NCBI GenBank assembly: GCA_034336665.1
Contig: JAPFBE010000002.1
Coordinates: 32,777,406 to 32,841,405, forward strand
DNA length: 64,000 nt
Source: Luscinia megarhynchos
Lineage: Eukaryota; Chordata; Aves; Passeriformes; Turdidae
Reading direction: 5' to 3'
Shown here: piece after piece, positions 42,021-64,000 of the stretch
How positions within the stretch are numbered: position 1 is the stretch's first letter
Layout of the letters: each line of letters opens with the position of its first letter
Notes under the pieces: generated by a model
The model's input: only the letters and a program-made list of their open reading frames with translations
The model's database searches: none
Told to the model about the DNA's origin: nothing
Program-made: the position numbers and the translations under genes

Positions 42021-44329
42021 GTTCTCTTTTTGCTTACGAAAATAGCTAATTTTTTCTTGGTCATTTAGCTTTCCATTCATAACGCTATACTGTTTGCTGT
42101 CTGCATAGCTACTCATATTTTCTAAGCTACTCTTCCTAGTATTACTCTATTCTATCATTAATTATCATGTACTGCACTGTTTCAGGATAGATATTATGCT
42201 CAATCTAATACTGTTTATTTCTGAGGCCTAGTAAAATCTGCAAGGATTATTTCACGTGTAAAAAGGACTATTTTCAGCTTTGGTTACTGATTTTGGTGTA
42301 TCCCCATGACTGTCCTTTAACACTTGAACAATTTCACAGTACTGTTTGGGATTTTCAAGTCAGTTCCCCTGTTCTGATACCATCACCATTTTTCCAAGAG
42401 ACAAGCAGAGAATGAAAGAGGAAACATACTTGCCTTTGCAAAACATTAAAATCCTACAAATCTACACTATTGCACTGGGCTGCTTTGTCACAGGGTTTCC
42501 TTGCACATTAACAGGACTCTGGCTTTGCACAGCATGTGTCTCTTGGTCTTCTGCAGCAAAAATATGTGGAGTGGGGGCATAACTGGAAGCCTCTTGGACT
42601 GTTCACTAACACACTGTTATGGATTAAAAAGGTTAAATTCCAGCTCCATGAGGCAGCCAGAAGGGCACAAAGATAGCAGGTACGTGAAGTAGGTTTGTCT
42701 AGCTTTTATTCGACTGGCCTTTAGTGCTGCTCAACGCCTGAGCCCCCATTCACAAATCATACAGCTTTTTTTTTCTGGCAGAAGTTTATTACTAAGTTTG
42801 TAGTGGTTTTCCCTTTCAGTAGCTCAAGAGAAATTGAGTGCCCCCTCCCAGAGCAGCTGAAACATGTGGCTTTGCGAGTGCTATCTCTTTGGATCCAGCC
42901 ACCCATGCCCTCTCAGGAACAGGACAGGTATTTCCAAAACAAGAGGGAGCAGGGACAAACAGCACCACTGAGACACTCCTGCGAGCACATTGGTAAGGCA
43001 TCATCTTCAGGGAAGCCTTACACCAAAGGTTGTATCAAGTGTTAGGTGTTATTTCATCTCTGCAAGCAAATAGCCTATTGCCTTCCACTATCCACCTGTA
43101 TACATCATGCATTTGCTTTGATTTTTAACCAGACATGGCAAATCAAGCAAGGGATGTAAAAAACATGTTGTTTTAAGAAGTTCAAGAGCAATCTTCATTT
43201 GTGCAATTCTTTCAGATGCAAACCTTGATTATGCCCTTCAGTTGTCCTGCAACAGAAATTTAATTGCTTGCTTACACATGTTTTTGTGTGGGCACATGAG
43301 CACATTGATGGTGATAGATACGTTGCATCACTGCAAAAAGTGGTGCAATTTTACCCTGAGGTCTGCTTTCCTCACTCCATAGATGAGTGTATGAAAGACT
43401 GCCCTGAGAACTGCAACTGTTATTGGTAAAACTGAGGAGCATAGAACAGACTGGGACATTCTCACACTAAAGTTATGAATATATTTCAATCACAAACAGG
43501 ATATAAAAACTGTGGTAGGTGCTCCGGATTTCCTGCCTGCTGGAAGAATTCAAGTTTATACAAGTCATTTGTACACTACCTTCACTCCCCCAAAAAGATA
43601 GTATAGTGCTGATGCTCAATTAAAATAGTTTTTTCGACTGAAAAGTGACCTAGTAGCAGTAGAGGAACCCAAAGGAGCAGCCTCTGCTTCTGTTAATCTT
43701 TGCTCTATCTCCAAGTGTAGAACATCGTAGCTACATACTTTGTTTTACGTAACTAAGAATGTATCGCTAGACAAATTTACCTTGTGACTTTTAATAACTG
43801 CTTGGAGTGCATCTCATCGAGCTCACACATGCATCTAGGTCATTCTAATACAATCTTGTTTTTATACTACCCACGATCTCAGCTGGGATAACGAAATTGC
43901 TGGTACAAAAGCCTTGGTCAATCTCCACAAGTTAGAGCAGGGATTACTGACAGAAACAAAAAAAATAAGTATTCAAACAAGATATCACAAATCATAGTTT
44001 TATTAGTAGGGGATTTGGGGGGAAAGATGTATCAATCTGACTAGAAGCATCTCTATTAAAAATAGCTACAGATATTATACCAAATAGCAAATATGCATGT
44101 TTTTGTCCCTCTGGAATGGGCAGAACAGGGTTCATTTTCGCATTACATATTTGCAAGAAAAATGTTTCAGTATTAGATATTTTCCAACAGAAAAATTTGT
44201 CAGAGCAGCTGAACAGGGAAGGGATCACAAGTGAGGTATGACAAATAAGTGGGATATTGTTTAAACAAAAGGCAATTCTAGCATTTGACCAAATGGATCA
44301 TATGTTGCCACCAAATGTACCTGGGTCTT
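42021..44329. other. Intergenic, no features recognised
   Basis: AT-rich sequence without recognised repeats or coding exons. Confidence 0.5.
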
Positions 44330-44790
44330 GAAATGTAGGAATCATGGAGTCATTTAAGTTGGAAAAGACCTCCAAGTTCATTGAGTCCAACCTTTAACCC
44401 AGCACTTCCAAGTCCACCACTAAGCCATTTCCCTCCGTGGCACAACTACATGTTTTTTAAATACCTCCAAGGATGGTGACTCTTCCACTTCCCCAGGCAG
44501 CCTGTTCCAGGGCTTGACAGCCCTTTCAGTGAAGAAATTTTCCATAATAGCCAATCTGAACCTCCCCTGGCCCAGCATAAAGCCATTTCCTCTCATTCTA
44601 TCGCTTGTTACCTGGGAGAAGAGATGAACTCCCACCTGGCTACAACCTCCTTTCAGGCAGTTGTAGAGAGTAGTAAGATTCCCTCCGGAATCTTTTCTTC
44701 TCCAGGCTAAATAATCCCAGCTCTTTTAGCTGCTTCTCATAAGACCTGCACTCTAGGAACTGCTTCAAATAAAATCTGTCCTTTACTTAG
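44330..44790 (-). mobile_element. CR1 LINE 3' fragment
   Basis: The reverse complement of the CR1 3' region: GAATCATGGAGTCATTTAAG, CAGCCTGTTCCAGGGCTTG, GTTACCTGGGAGAAGAGATG and CTTCTCCAGGCTAAATAATC. It closely resembles the copy at 36.3 kb in order and subtype but is shorter. Its minus strand keeps a relic [18 protein letters not shown]. Confidence 0.9.
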
Positions 44791-45347
44791 GGAAGGCTCT
44801 AGAAGTAAAATGAGAACATAAAATGTAATCATACAACCTTCTGCCTTGGGTTTGGGGTTTGTTTTTTTGTGGTTAATCCAATTAACTAAAATTTCTAAAC
44901 ATGCTGACATTCACAGCCCACAAAACTTAGCTTTTCCTTTTCTGTAACAAGAGAGAGAACATGGATAAGCTGTCAGACCATCACACTTCAGATCCCATCC
45001 CCCTGTAGGCAAACCATAAATTAACATTATGTGGGAAAAACAACTGAACTTTTAGGCAAGATAAATATTTATTGGTATGGTAGCAGAGAAAAATCAAGGC
45101 ATCTGTTCAAGTTTTCTGGAAACTATGACAAAAGACTACTGGCTACAGCTCTTGAATAGAGAGATGTAATAAACACGGATCTTTCTTTCACTGTTTAGTA
45201 TTAAAAGAACATTTGCCTTTTTCCACAGGAGGCAAAGAAAAAAAGAAGTCTTAAATTAGATTCTAAAGTGCTGCAGAAAGATTATTTTTACTGGCAGGTT
45301 GTCCCACTAGTAATTTTTAAACAAATATCCCTGAAGATATAAAATAT
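44791..45347. other. Intergenic, no features recognised
   Basis: AT-rich, with no repeat or exon recognised. Confidence 0.5.
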
Positions 45348-46591
45348 TTTGGTGGGTTGACTCTGACCGAATGCCAGGTGTCCCCTAAAGCCACTTTGTG
45401 ACTCCTCTCCACAACTGGACGGGGGAAGAAAACAAAGCCTAAGCTTCACAGGTTGAGATAAGGACCAGAAGAGATCACTCATCAAATATTGCCACAGACA
45501 AACCAGACTCAAATTGAGGATATTAACTGAATTTATTACTAACAAAATGAGAGCAGGATAATGAAAAGTAAAATACATCTTAAAATCATCTCCCCTCCAC
45601 CTTTCTCTTCTTCCCAAGCTCTACCTCCTCCCCCAGGGAGGTGCAGAGAGACAGGGAATGGGGGCTATGGTCAGTTCATCACTGGTGGTTTCTCCTGCTG
45701 TTCAAGGAGAAGAGGCCTTCCCCTGCTCCAACGTGAGGTCCCTCCCATGTGAGACAGTTCTCCCTGAACTGCTCTAATGTGGATTGCACTTCCACAGGGT
45801 GCAGCTGTTCAGGCACAGCCTGTTCCAGTATGGGTCCACCACAGGGCCACAAGTCCCACCATGAAACCTGCCTTTCCTGGTTTGAAGGACAGGTGTTTGC
45901 CAACTAAGGCAGAGGCTTCTTTTTGAAATGGAGAATGTAAACCCCCTCCCTCCAAATTATTATTATTATAATTTTGAAATTAAGGGACTTTCAGGCAAAG
46001 ATATGGGAATTAGGAATAGCAGGTCTTTACTAGTAAAATTAAAATAGAAATACAGTATTGCAAAGAACAATCCCAACCCTGACAAAGTCAGAATCCAACC
46101 TGACACCCTGTCAGTCAGGGTGTTGGTAGCAGTCCCATTAAACGGTGGAGACAGTCCCCCTGCAGTGGCAGGTGTGGTTCAGCTGAAGCAGTGCTCCTGT
46201 AGAAGGTGCAGTTTTCCTTCCTAGGTCCAGGGATGATGTGGGAAAAAGTTCAGTTTTCCTCTGGAATTCAGTGGAAAGACGGGATCTTGCTGTCCAAAAT
46301 CTCAGTTTTTATCCAGGTAGGAAAGATTTGACTCCTCCCCCTGGCTGGAGCATCTCCCAGTGGGATTATGTAATTTTATCAGTCATACAGTGGGACTCAA
46401 TGGCCCAGCAGCAGATGATATCTTCCTGGAGGGAGGATGGGTTGTGGAGAAGATAAAGATGATTGCCCCACCGAGCCTTAAAGATGGTCCATTAGCAGAT
46501 GGTATGTGCCACGGAAATAAGGGTCACTGCCACACCCGGTTTTAACAGATGGTGATAGAACATACATTTCTGGCCACATCAACCCAACACA
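45348..46591 (-). mobile_element. LTR-like element of 1.24 kb with inverted terminal motifs
   Basis: The left end TTTGGTGGGTTGA and right end TCAACCCAACACA are inverted repeats (11 of 13 match). The right end closes in CA, as LTRs do. The interior carries motifs I associate with avian ERV LTRs: ACTGAATTTATTACTAACAA, GGTCAGTTCATCACT, CTGCTCCAACGTGAGGTCCC, GACAAAGTCAGAATCCAACC, GGAGCATCTCCCAGTGGGAT and TGTAATTTTATCAGTC. AATAAA motifs on the minus strand suggest minus orientation. No clear target-site duplication is seen next to the ends. It may be one long LTR or two LTR pieces joined near 45.95 kb. No viral coding sequence is present. Confidence 0.65.
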
Positions 46592-46832
46592 GTGGTCCTA
46601 TGGAACTTTTATTGTCCAATAACAATTTAGCATTTTAGCATTGAGGAGTAAATCAAACTTTTCACCATCCTCTCTCTCCAGTGAGCATCATGACTATTCA
46701 TCAAAACAAATCTTACTGTAATACCCTACTGGAAAACTCAGCATCTGGCAAAATTGTGTTACTAATTTGTTTTGAAGAACATAACCCAACACAAAAGTGC
46801 AAACAGAGCAAATGACACTTGGCAAAAGTTTG
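46592..46832. other. Unassigned sequence between LTR-like element and direct repeat
   Basis: No recognised features. ACCCAACACA recurs near 46,788, similar to the end of the neighbouring LTR-like element, but it is too short to interpret. Confidence 0.4.
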
Positions 46833-47633
46833 AATTCCATTTATTTTCAAATTATAGCAGCAGTGGAGTTTTGAGAACAGTTTTTTTAGTTAGTATTAAT
46901 TTGGTTTTTTTCTTTTTTTTAAATTAAATTATAAGTATTTGGTTGTTCACTTCTGGGTGTTTTTGGAGTTTTTGGGGTGTGGGTGTTTTTTTGGTTTGTT
47001 TGTTTGTTTTTGTTGGGTTTTTTTTTCAGATTTCCCTTGAGTTATTTGGGGTTTTTTGGTGTCAGCAATTCTAAAAGATTCTTTATTATTACAATCATGC
47101 AGAAGACACAGATAGCTTGAAAACCTGTATGCTTGGGATCCCATCATGTTCTTAAAACCATTCTGGAGTCCTTCATGAGCAAGAGGTTGGGCCATGAGAA
47201 CTGACACAAGGCTCCAGAATTTTAGAATACAAAATCATCTACAACATTAGCAACAGAAGAAGGAAGACACTTGATTTTTTTTAAAAACTGCGTAGTAAGA
47301 AAAATTTTTTTACATCTCAAGGTTTTTTTATAAATTAAATTAGAAAACATTACACAAATGTTAACAGTGCTAGATTGGCCTAAGTATCCTAGGTAGGTTT
47401 TCCAAACCAGTTTAGAGTGAGAAGACACCTATTGCATATTGGAATAGCTATCAATTTTAAGAGGTAGATGACAATATTAATCTATTAGCTGTACAACTTT
47501 TATGTAAATATAATTAAATATTTTCTGTTCAGTGTCCCTATTTTGTAAGAGTGCAAAGAGAAGGAAAAACACTGCTTCTCATCTAAAAGCAACTGTATTC
47601 ATCTAGTTCCTTGGTCAACATCACCAGCTCTTG
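46833..47633. repeat. Direct repeat, left copy (about 0.8 kb)
   Basis: Nearly identical by eye to 50,182-50,939 in the same orientation over about 760-800 bp, from AATTCCATTTATTTTCAAAT to ACCAGCTCTTG. Differences are scattered substitutions and homopolymer length changes. The minus strand contains AATAAA motifs (46,840-46,845 and 47,082-47,087) also present in the right copy. The shared minus-strand open frame (MSVLMAQPLAHEGLQNGF) occurs in both copies and is probably UTR sequence, not protein. It looks like a duplicate of the terminal SRD5A1 3' UTR. Confidence 0.93.
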
Positions 47634-48529
47634 TGGAGATGCAGATGGGGTGTTCTATTTCACTGATATGGTTTATATTGCAATGAGGAAAGTGGTTTGT
47701 TCTGTACTCCCCTGGAGTTCTGTCAAATTGGTTCAGCCCCCCCTTCGCCCTTTCCCACCGGTGCAATCCCATTGGCTGCAGCTCCTCACCCGAGGTTTGA
47801 AATTCCCGCGTTCTCCGTGCCCTGTCCCTTTTTCCCTTGGAAACCTTCAGGAGGAAGCGCTTGGATGACCCCGGGAAAAGGAGCCTCCTCAGTCTTTTGC
47901 TTTGTCCACGTGGAATCCCCTCCATCTCTGACCTAGAGCTAGCCAGGAGAACGGTCGGAGTGTGGGGGGATTTCAGCAGGTGGCGCCCATCGTGAGGTCT
48001 CCCCCGAGGTGACGCCCCACGCGTTGCTGGATTATAAACCTTTTGGACTGCTCACCTACCCTGCCAGCCGGGCGCTGGTTATTGCACCGCTCCTGCTGAG
48101 AGGGACGAACCGGCAGCCTGCCTGGCCCAAGACTTTTTCGCAGCACTTGCGCGCGGCCGAGGCCGCCGGGAAAGGGGTGAGTGACCCTGGCGGGAGGCGG
48201 GGACCCCGGAAAGGCCCCGGTCACGGGGCTGGTGCGAGCCGCTCTTGCGGCAGCGCGGGCGGGGAGCCGGCCGGGGCGCGCGGCGCCTCGTGCAGCGGGG
48301 CGGGCGGCACGTGCCTGGGCGGCGGCGCGCGGCTCGGCTCGGCACGGCGGCGGCGCGCGCCCGCCGGCGGTGTTCCGAGCAGCGGCGAGAAGCGGCGCCG
48401 GCACCAAACCGCCATGTCGCAAGCCTGCATTTTAAAGCGAGCGGGCGGCACCGGCGCCAGACCGTCGGCGCTCCGAGCTGCGGTAGCGCAGAGCCATCGG
48501 CGCGGCCCCCCTAGGCCAAGCCTGCAGAG
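47634..48529 (+). other. 5' part of the insert: LTR-leader-like and GC-rich sequence before the PRPF4 retrocopy
   Basis: Not present beside the right-hand repeat copy. It starts AT/GC-mixed, then at about 47,980 carries TGGCGCCCATCGTGAGG, similar to a tRNA-Lys primer binding site. About 180 bp later comes the consensus splice donor GGGGTGAGTGACC (48,174-48,186), then 350 bp of CpG-dense sequence. This could be a retroviral-type leader, the 5' UTR of the PRPF4 transcript, or an unrelated CpG island. Long open frames on both strands here follow from GC content. Confidence 0.45.
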
Positions 48530-50074
48530 GAGGGTGAGGCACCCCGGCCAAGCGGGCGCCCATCCTCTAGGGGAGCCTGGGGGAGAAGGAGCGAGTCAGG
48601 GCTGCTGGGCAAGGAGGGCGTGAAGGCTGCCATGGAGGCTGGCAACCTCAGCATCAGCAGTGGGGAGGTGTTTGACCTCGAGGACCACACGAGCGAGCGC
48701 CGGGCCGAGGTGCTGGCGGAGTTGGAGCGCCGCAAGCGCCCCCGGCAGATCAGCGTATCCACGGCTGGCTCCGAGGTGAAGGCTGCATGAGGGGCCTGGG
48801 AGAGCCCGCTGCGCTCTTCGGAGAGGGTCTGCAGAGCGCAGGGACAGGCTAAGAAACATCCTCTCAGTGGTCAGCTCAGATGCGTTAAAGAAGACCAGGA
48901 GAGATGGTAGCAAGTCAAAGAAGTCCAAAGAAGAGTATCAGCAAACCTGTACCATGAGGGGCCATGCAGTCTGAAAACAGCCAGGCTGTGGCTGGCCAAC
49001 TACTCACTCCCCAGGGCAGCGAAGCGGCTGGAGGAGGCCCGGCTGCTCAAGGAGATTCCCCAGGCCACCAGGACATCCCAGAGGCAGGAGCTGCACAAAT
49101 CCCTGCGGTCCTTGAATAATTTCTGCAGTCAGATCGGGGATGATTGCCCACTGTCCTACTGCCACTTCAGCCCCAACTCCAAACTCCTGGCCACAGCCTG
49201 CTGGAGTGGGCTGTGCAAGCTCTGGTCTGTGCCTGACTGCAACCTGGTTCACACTTTACAAGGACACAGCACCAACATGGGGGCAGTCGTGTTCCACCCC
49301 AAGGCCACGGTGTCCCTGGACAAGAAGGATGTCAGCCTGGCCTCATGTGCAGCTGATGGCTCTATCAGACTCTGGAACCTGGAAAGTGATGAGCCGGTGG
49401 CAGACATCAAGGGACACTGCATGAGAGTGGCCTGTGTGGCACCATCTGGGAAGTTCCTGGGCACCACCTGCTACGACCACTTGTGGCACCTGTGGGACCT
49501 GGGGGCCCAGGAGGAGATCCTGCACCAGGAGGGGCACAGCAAGGGGGTCTATGACATCGCCTTCCACACTGACGGCTCCCTCGCCGGCACGGGAGGCCTG
49601 GATGCCTTTGGCCGGGTGTGGGACCTGCGCACAGGCTCTTGTATCATGTTCCTGGAAGGGCACCTGAAGGAGATCTACGGGAATCAACTTCTCCCCAAAC
49701 GGGTGCCACGTGGCCAGGGGCAGTGAGGACAATGCGTGCAAGGTGTGGGACCTGCGGCCGAGGAAATGCATCTACACCATCCCTGCCCACCAGCGTCAGG
49801 TTCGAACCCAACCACGGGAGTTTCCTGCTCACGGGTGCTAACGACAACACGGCCACGATCTGGACCCACCCTGGCTGGTCCCCGCTGAAGACACTGGTCG
49901 GGGCACAAAGGGGAGGGTGATAGGGCTGGACATCTCCCTGGATGGGCAGCTCATTGCCACCTGCTCCTACGACAGAACCTTCAAGCTCTGGCCGGCCGAG
50001 TAGCTCAGAGGGACAGGGATGTTAATGACTTTTGGTTGCTTTTTTATATTAAAGAACAAAATAGGGAAAAAAAA
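48530..50074 (+). pseudogene. PRPF4: Processed pseudogene of PRPF4 (U4/U6 snRNP WD-repeat protein)
   Basis: An intronless copy of the PRPF4 mRNA (the parent is a subunit of the spliceosomal U4/U6.U5 tri-snRNP). Family matches run in order: GSLGEKER near 48,572, then [50 protein letters not shown] and a WD-repeat block ([20 protein letters not shown] to [11 protein letters not shown]). It ends with [20 protein letters not shown] to the stop at 50,001-50,003. ATTAAA lies at 50,048-50,053, followed by an A8 tract ending at 50,074. The multi-exon parent is here colinear without introns, so it arose through RNA. Disabling changes are an in-frame TAG before GSLGEKER, a TGA after SEVKA near 48,788, and frameshifts including one after KEIYG near 49,680. 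The longest remaining frame is 49,112-49,726. No functional protein is expected. Confidence 0.9.
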
Positions 50075-50181
50075 TCAAACCAAAAACAGTCTAAGCTGCC
50101 CACAAGCCGCAAGTGGTGGGCAGATCCACATTCTGAATCAGAATGAACCCGACACCTTTCTTTTAACTTTGGTTAAACAAA
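50075..50181. other. 3' remainder of the insert, after the retrocopy A tract
   Basis: About 107 bp between the A tract of the PRPF4 copy and the right-hand direct repeat. It is not recognised as PRPF4, SRD5A1 or a known repeat. Confidence 0.4.
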
Positions 50182-50939
50182 AATTCCATTTATTTTCAAA
50201 TTATAGCAGCAGTAGAGTTTTGAGGAAAGTTTTTTTAGTTAGTATTCATTTGGTTTGTCTTAAAAAAACCCCAAATTATTAGTATTTGGTTGTTCACTTC
50301 TGGGTGTTTTTGGGGTGTGTTGGTTTTTTTTTTTTTTTAAGATTTCTCTTGAGTTATTTGGGGTTTTTTTTTTTTTGGTGTCAGCAATTCTAAAAGATTC
50401 TTTATTATTACAATCATGCAGAAGACACAGATAACTTGAAAACCTGTATGCTTGGGATCCCATCATGTTCTTGAAACCATTCTGGAGTCCTTCATGAGCA
50501 AGAGGTTGGGCCATGAGAACTGACACAAGGCTCCAGAATTTTAGAATACAAAATCGTCTACAACATTAGCAACAGAAGAAGGAAGACACTTGATTTTTTA
50601 AAAATAGCATAGTAAGAAAAATTTTTTTACATCAAGGTTTTTTTATAAATTAAGTTAGAAAACATTACACAATTGTTAACAGTGCTAGATTGGCCTGAGT
50701 AGACTTCTAAAACCAGTTTAGAGTGAGAAGACACCTATTGCATATTGAGATAGCTATCAATTTTAAGAGGTAGATGACAATATTAATCTATTAGCTGTAC
50801 AACTTTTATGTAAATATAATTAAATATTTCTCTGTGCAGTGTCCCTATATTTGTAAGGATGCAAAGAGAAGAAAAAACACTGCCTCATCTAAAAACAACT
50901 GTATTCATCTAATTCCTTCGTCTACATGACCAGCTTTTG
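50182..50939. repeat. Direct repeat, right copy; probable distal SRD5A1 3' UTR
   Basis: Counterpart of 46,833-47,633. It lies contiguous with and downstream of the SRD5A1 stop codon (51,415). The minus strand carries AATAAA motifs at 50,401-50,406 and 50,189-50,194, so this is the likely end of the SRD5A1 transcript. That makes this copy the better candidate for the original. Confidence 0.9.
50189..50406 (-). terminator. Candidate SRD5A1 polyadenylation signals
   Basis: Two AATAAA hexamers on the minus strand (50,401-50,406 and 50,189-50,194), about 1.0 and 1.2 kb past the stop codon, are plausible cleavage signals. Which is used cannot be told from sequence. Confidence 0.5.
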
Positions 50940-50964
50940 ACAATGGGGATTAGGATTAGCAAGA

Positions 50965-51001
50965 CAAGGGGAAGAAGAAGAAAAAAAAAAAAAAAAAAAT
51001 A
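50965..51001. repeat. Purine-rich/poly(A) tract
   Basis: GGGAAGAAGAAG followed by about 20 A, just outside the right-hand direct repeat and absent beside the left copy. It lies within the SRD5A1 3' UTR region. Confidence 0.8.
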
Positions 51002-51414
51002 ATCAACCCTATTTGTGTATGTAGGCAGAACACCCCACCCAGACTGCAGTGAGGGTGGCTGAGCTCACAGCACAATCCTCAGGACAGCTTGGCTGCATTG
51101 AGTGGAAACAGCGGAAGCCCTCACAGGCAGAAAAAGAAGTATCAGAAGTCATGCACAGTACTTCCCATGATGCCAATTCAGACTCATTGCCTAATGTATT
51201 TATGAAGGTGCTTCACTGCGGGAAAAGCATTTCGGTTCCTATTCACCCTGTCCATCAGATTTCTGGGTTACCATTAAGAGGAAAAAGCAGTAACAGCAGC
51301 ACTGATGGAAAGGCTTTGTCACAGTGATGATCTGAGTCTTTTGCTAACCTGCCAGCATCTGCAAAATGTTGGCTGTTAGTAAAAGCATCCATCTCAAAGT
51401 GTTAAAAGCACAGC

Positions 51415-64000
<12,586 letters not shown>

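Noticed and set aside
41496..42116. 206-codon minus-strand open frame
   Set aside because: It lies over an ERVL-type LTR fragment in antisense; Pro/Ser/Leu-rich composition follows the repeat and not a protein.
46947..47207. Repeated minus-strand open frame (MSVLMAQPLAHEGL...) also at 50,260-50,526
   Set aside because: It occurs in both copies only because the DNA is duplicated. The ends differ through homopolymer changes, there is no family match, and it lies in probable 3' UTR.
49112..49726. WD-repeat frame as a functional short gene
   Set aside because: It begins and ends inside the PRPF4 family sequence, has stops and frameshifts either side, and loses the last WD repeats. Best read as a decayed retrocopy.
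46833..50939. The 0.8-kb direct repeats as a pair of retroviral LTRs
   Set aside because: They lack TG...CA ends, the PBS-like motif lies about 340 bp beyond the left copy, and the right copy is contiguous with SRD5A1 3' UTR. Kept only as one weak option.

Overview
This window is vertebrate nuclear DNA, most likely from a bird. The genes have large introns with GT..AG junctions and CpG-island first exons. The interspersed repeats are mostly CR1 LINE 3' ends, plus LTR fragments of a type I associate with avian (songbird-like) ERVL families. Gene order is TENT4A(-), SRD5A1(-), NSUN2(+), which is the vertebrate arrangement seen on human 5p15.31 read from the other side. Family and species-group assignments are from memory of the families, because no search could be run.

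Positions 1-28,500 hold TENT4A (PAPD7) on the minus strand. Eight coding exons are visible: exon 1 at 27,682-28,499 and exons 2-8 between 14,330 and 1,556. The last exons, coding for the C-terminal tail, lie beyond the left edge. All eight junctions keep frame. Intron 1 is about 13.4 kb, and the introns hold very few recognisable repeats. A CpG island covers exon 1 and the promoter (about 27.5-29.0 kb).

Positions 29.0-51.4 kb are intergenic and repeat-rich. They contain several CR1 fragments (29.0, 31.1, 32.3-32.9, 36.3-37.1 and 44.3-44.8 kb), an ERVL-type LTR fragment at 41.6-42.0 kb, and an LTR-like element at 45.35-46.59 kb with matching inverted termini. The most unusual structure spans 46.83-50.94 kb. 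Two near-identical direct repeats of about 0.8 kb flank a 2.5-kb insert carrying an intronless, decayed copy of PRPF4 (a U4/U6 snRNP WD-repeat protein). Upstream of that copy are a GC-rich leader, a tRNA-Lys-type primer-binding-site-like motif and a consensus splice donor. The right-hand repeat is also the probable 3' UTR end of SRD5A1.

Positions 51.4-62.0 kb hold SRD5A1 (steroid 5-alpha-reductase 1) on the minus strand, with five coding exons from ATG to stop. All exons match the family, but exon 1 contains an apparent one-base-phase frameshift in a very GC-rich stretch. Positions 62.25-64.0 kb hold the first five coding exons of NSUN2 (RNA m5C methyltransferase) on the plus strand; the gene runs off the right edge. 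SRD5A1 and NSUN2 start head to head, 285 bp apart ATG to ATG, sharing one CpG-island promoter. The three genes do not form a pathway: TENT4A and NSUN2 both modify RNA, and SRD5A1 acts in steroid metabolism.
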